Shown here in pieces: positions 6,436 to 6,729 of a stretch of 6,729 nt of DNA (position 1 is its first letter; each line of letters starts with the position of its first letter). The notes below the pieces were generated by a model that worked only from the letters and a program-made list of their open reading frames with translations, made no database searches and was not told the origin of the DNA. The DNA comes from an uncultured Oscillospiraceae bacterium. Its GTDB lineage: Bacteria; Bacillota; Clostridia; Oscillospirales; Oscillospiraceae. The stretch is from NCBI GenBank assembly GCA_900756495.1, contig CAAEKI010000129.1:1-6729 (forward strand), read 5' to 3'. The translations under genes were made by a program, and so were the position numbers.

Positions 6436-6464
6436 AATATAGCACACCGGGCCTTAAAATACAA
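6436..6464 (-). promoter_or_regulatory. Probable promoter of ftsH
   Basis: On the minus strand, TTGTAT (6459-6464) and TATATT (6436-6441) are separated by 17 bp. The -10 box differs from consensus at one position and the -35 box at two. Predicted transcription start is near 6429, giving a leader of about 35 bases that just includes the AAGGAGG site. No CIRCE or other heat-shock operator is visible nearby. Confidence 0.6.
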
Positions 6465-6548
6465 GAAATGGGGGCGCGAAACCTGTAAACTTTCTGTGAA
6501 AGGGCCCCAGTGATTTTATAAGTTTTACTTTTTCTGTCCCCGCTCCTG

Positions 6549-6557
6549 TGATATACT
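6549..6557 (+). promoter_or_regulatory. Probable extended -10 promoter of the rlmB-like gene
   Basis: TG-A-TATACT (6549-6557) is an extended -10 element with one mismatch in the hexamer. No good -35 box lies at the usual distance, which is typical of extended -10 promoters. Transcription would start near 6564, about 36 bases before the ATG. The last bases overlap a small palindrome, ACTATAGT (6555-6562), which may be chance. Confidence 0.5.
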
Positions 6558-6599
6558 ATAGTGAATATAACACCCAACCTGGGAAAGGCGGGATACGCC

Positions 6600-6729
6600 A
6601 TGAGAGAGAAAAGATCTCTGCCTGAAGCTGGCGCCGACGGCATAATTGAAGGACGCAATGCGGTAATAGAGGCCCTGCGGGCCGGAATCTCCATCGATAA
6701 AATTTTTATTGTCCGGGGAGAGACCGACG
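6600..6729 (+). CDS. rlmB: SpoU/TrmH-family rRNA 2'-O-methyltransferase, N-terminal part (RlmB-like)
   Basis: Only the first 43 codons are present; the gene runs off the right edge. The segment IIEGRNAVIEALRAG (15-29), followed by IDKIFIVRG (32-40), is the characteristic start of the small substrate-binding domain of TrmH group 3 proteins. The family includes RlmB, which methylates the 2'-O of guanosine 2251 in 23S rRNA. The catalytic knotted SPOUT domain would lie beyond the window, so the exact modification site cannot be confirmed. A related TrmH-group-3 paralogue of different specificity is possible. The ATG at 6600 has AAGGCGG at 6585-6591, one base from the ideal site, with an 8-base spacer. 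It is divergent from ftsH across 205 bp. Confidence 0.85.
   Translation, partial: MREKRSLPEAGADGIIEGRNAVIEALRAGISIDKIFIVRGETD

Noticed and set aside
6470..6508. GGGG and CCCC stretches that could pair in the ftsH-rlmB intergenic region
   Set aside because: The pairing is only 4-5 bp over a large loop and is followed by no T-run; probably chance.
6395..6694. Longer start for ftsH, adding 100 residues
   Set aside because: The extension runs antisense through the divergent promoter region and into the rlmB-like gene, lacks a ribosome site, and is not part of FtsH. The TTG at 6394 follows AAGGAGG at ideal spacing.

Overview
The window looks like chromosomal DNA from a Bacillota anaerobe of class Clostridia, plausibly an Oscillospiraceae-type gut bacterium. 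The reasons are moderate GC content, strong AAGGAGG-type ribosome binding sites, TTG starts, a carboxylate-decarboxylase sodium-pump beta subunit, and FtsH and RlmB/TrmH-family genes of Firmicutes type. The genus is inference from gene style only; no rRNA or marker search could be run.

Layout, left to right. Positions 1-227 are AT-rich and hold no supported gene, but they contain a terminator-like hairpin that reads leftward. Next is a leftward gene for an OadB/GcdB/MmdB-family beta subunit (228-1157). It has its own promoter and ribosome binding site but stops about 60 residues before the family's usual end, so it is probably a remnant. A 269-bp divergent region (1158-1426) carries back-to-back promoters. 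The rightward promoter is followed, right at its predicted transcription start, by a strong palindrome and a T-run. It drives a complete MsbA/MDR-type ABC exporter (1427-3181).

A 235-bp gap (3182-3416) holds a long near-perfect hairpin and then a promoter whose -10 box lies inside a 15-bp palindrome. This promoter serves two small uncharacterised genes in tandem (3417-3818 and 3850-4107). They end at a strong, probably bidirectional terminator shared with the convergent ftsH gene (4199-6394, leftward). FtsH is a complete AAA+ zinc metalloprotease of 731 aa with an enlarged, Pro/Ala-rich extracytoplasmic region. A 205-bp divergent promoter region separates it from the start of an rlmB/trmH-family rRNA methyltransferase gene (6600 to the window end, partial).

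FtsH and RlmB are housekeeping genes. The exporter, the truncated pump subunit and the small gene pair look like accessory content, each with its own promoter and probably independent transcription. No CRISPR array, tRNA, rRNA or recognisable insertion sequence was seen. I do not see a clear new defence or mobile system. The best leads are the promoter-proximal palindromes, the uncharacterised gene pair and the truncated sodium-pump subunit.
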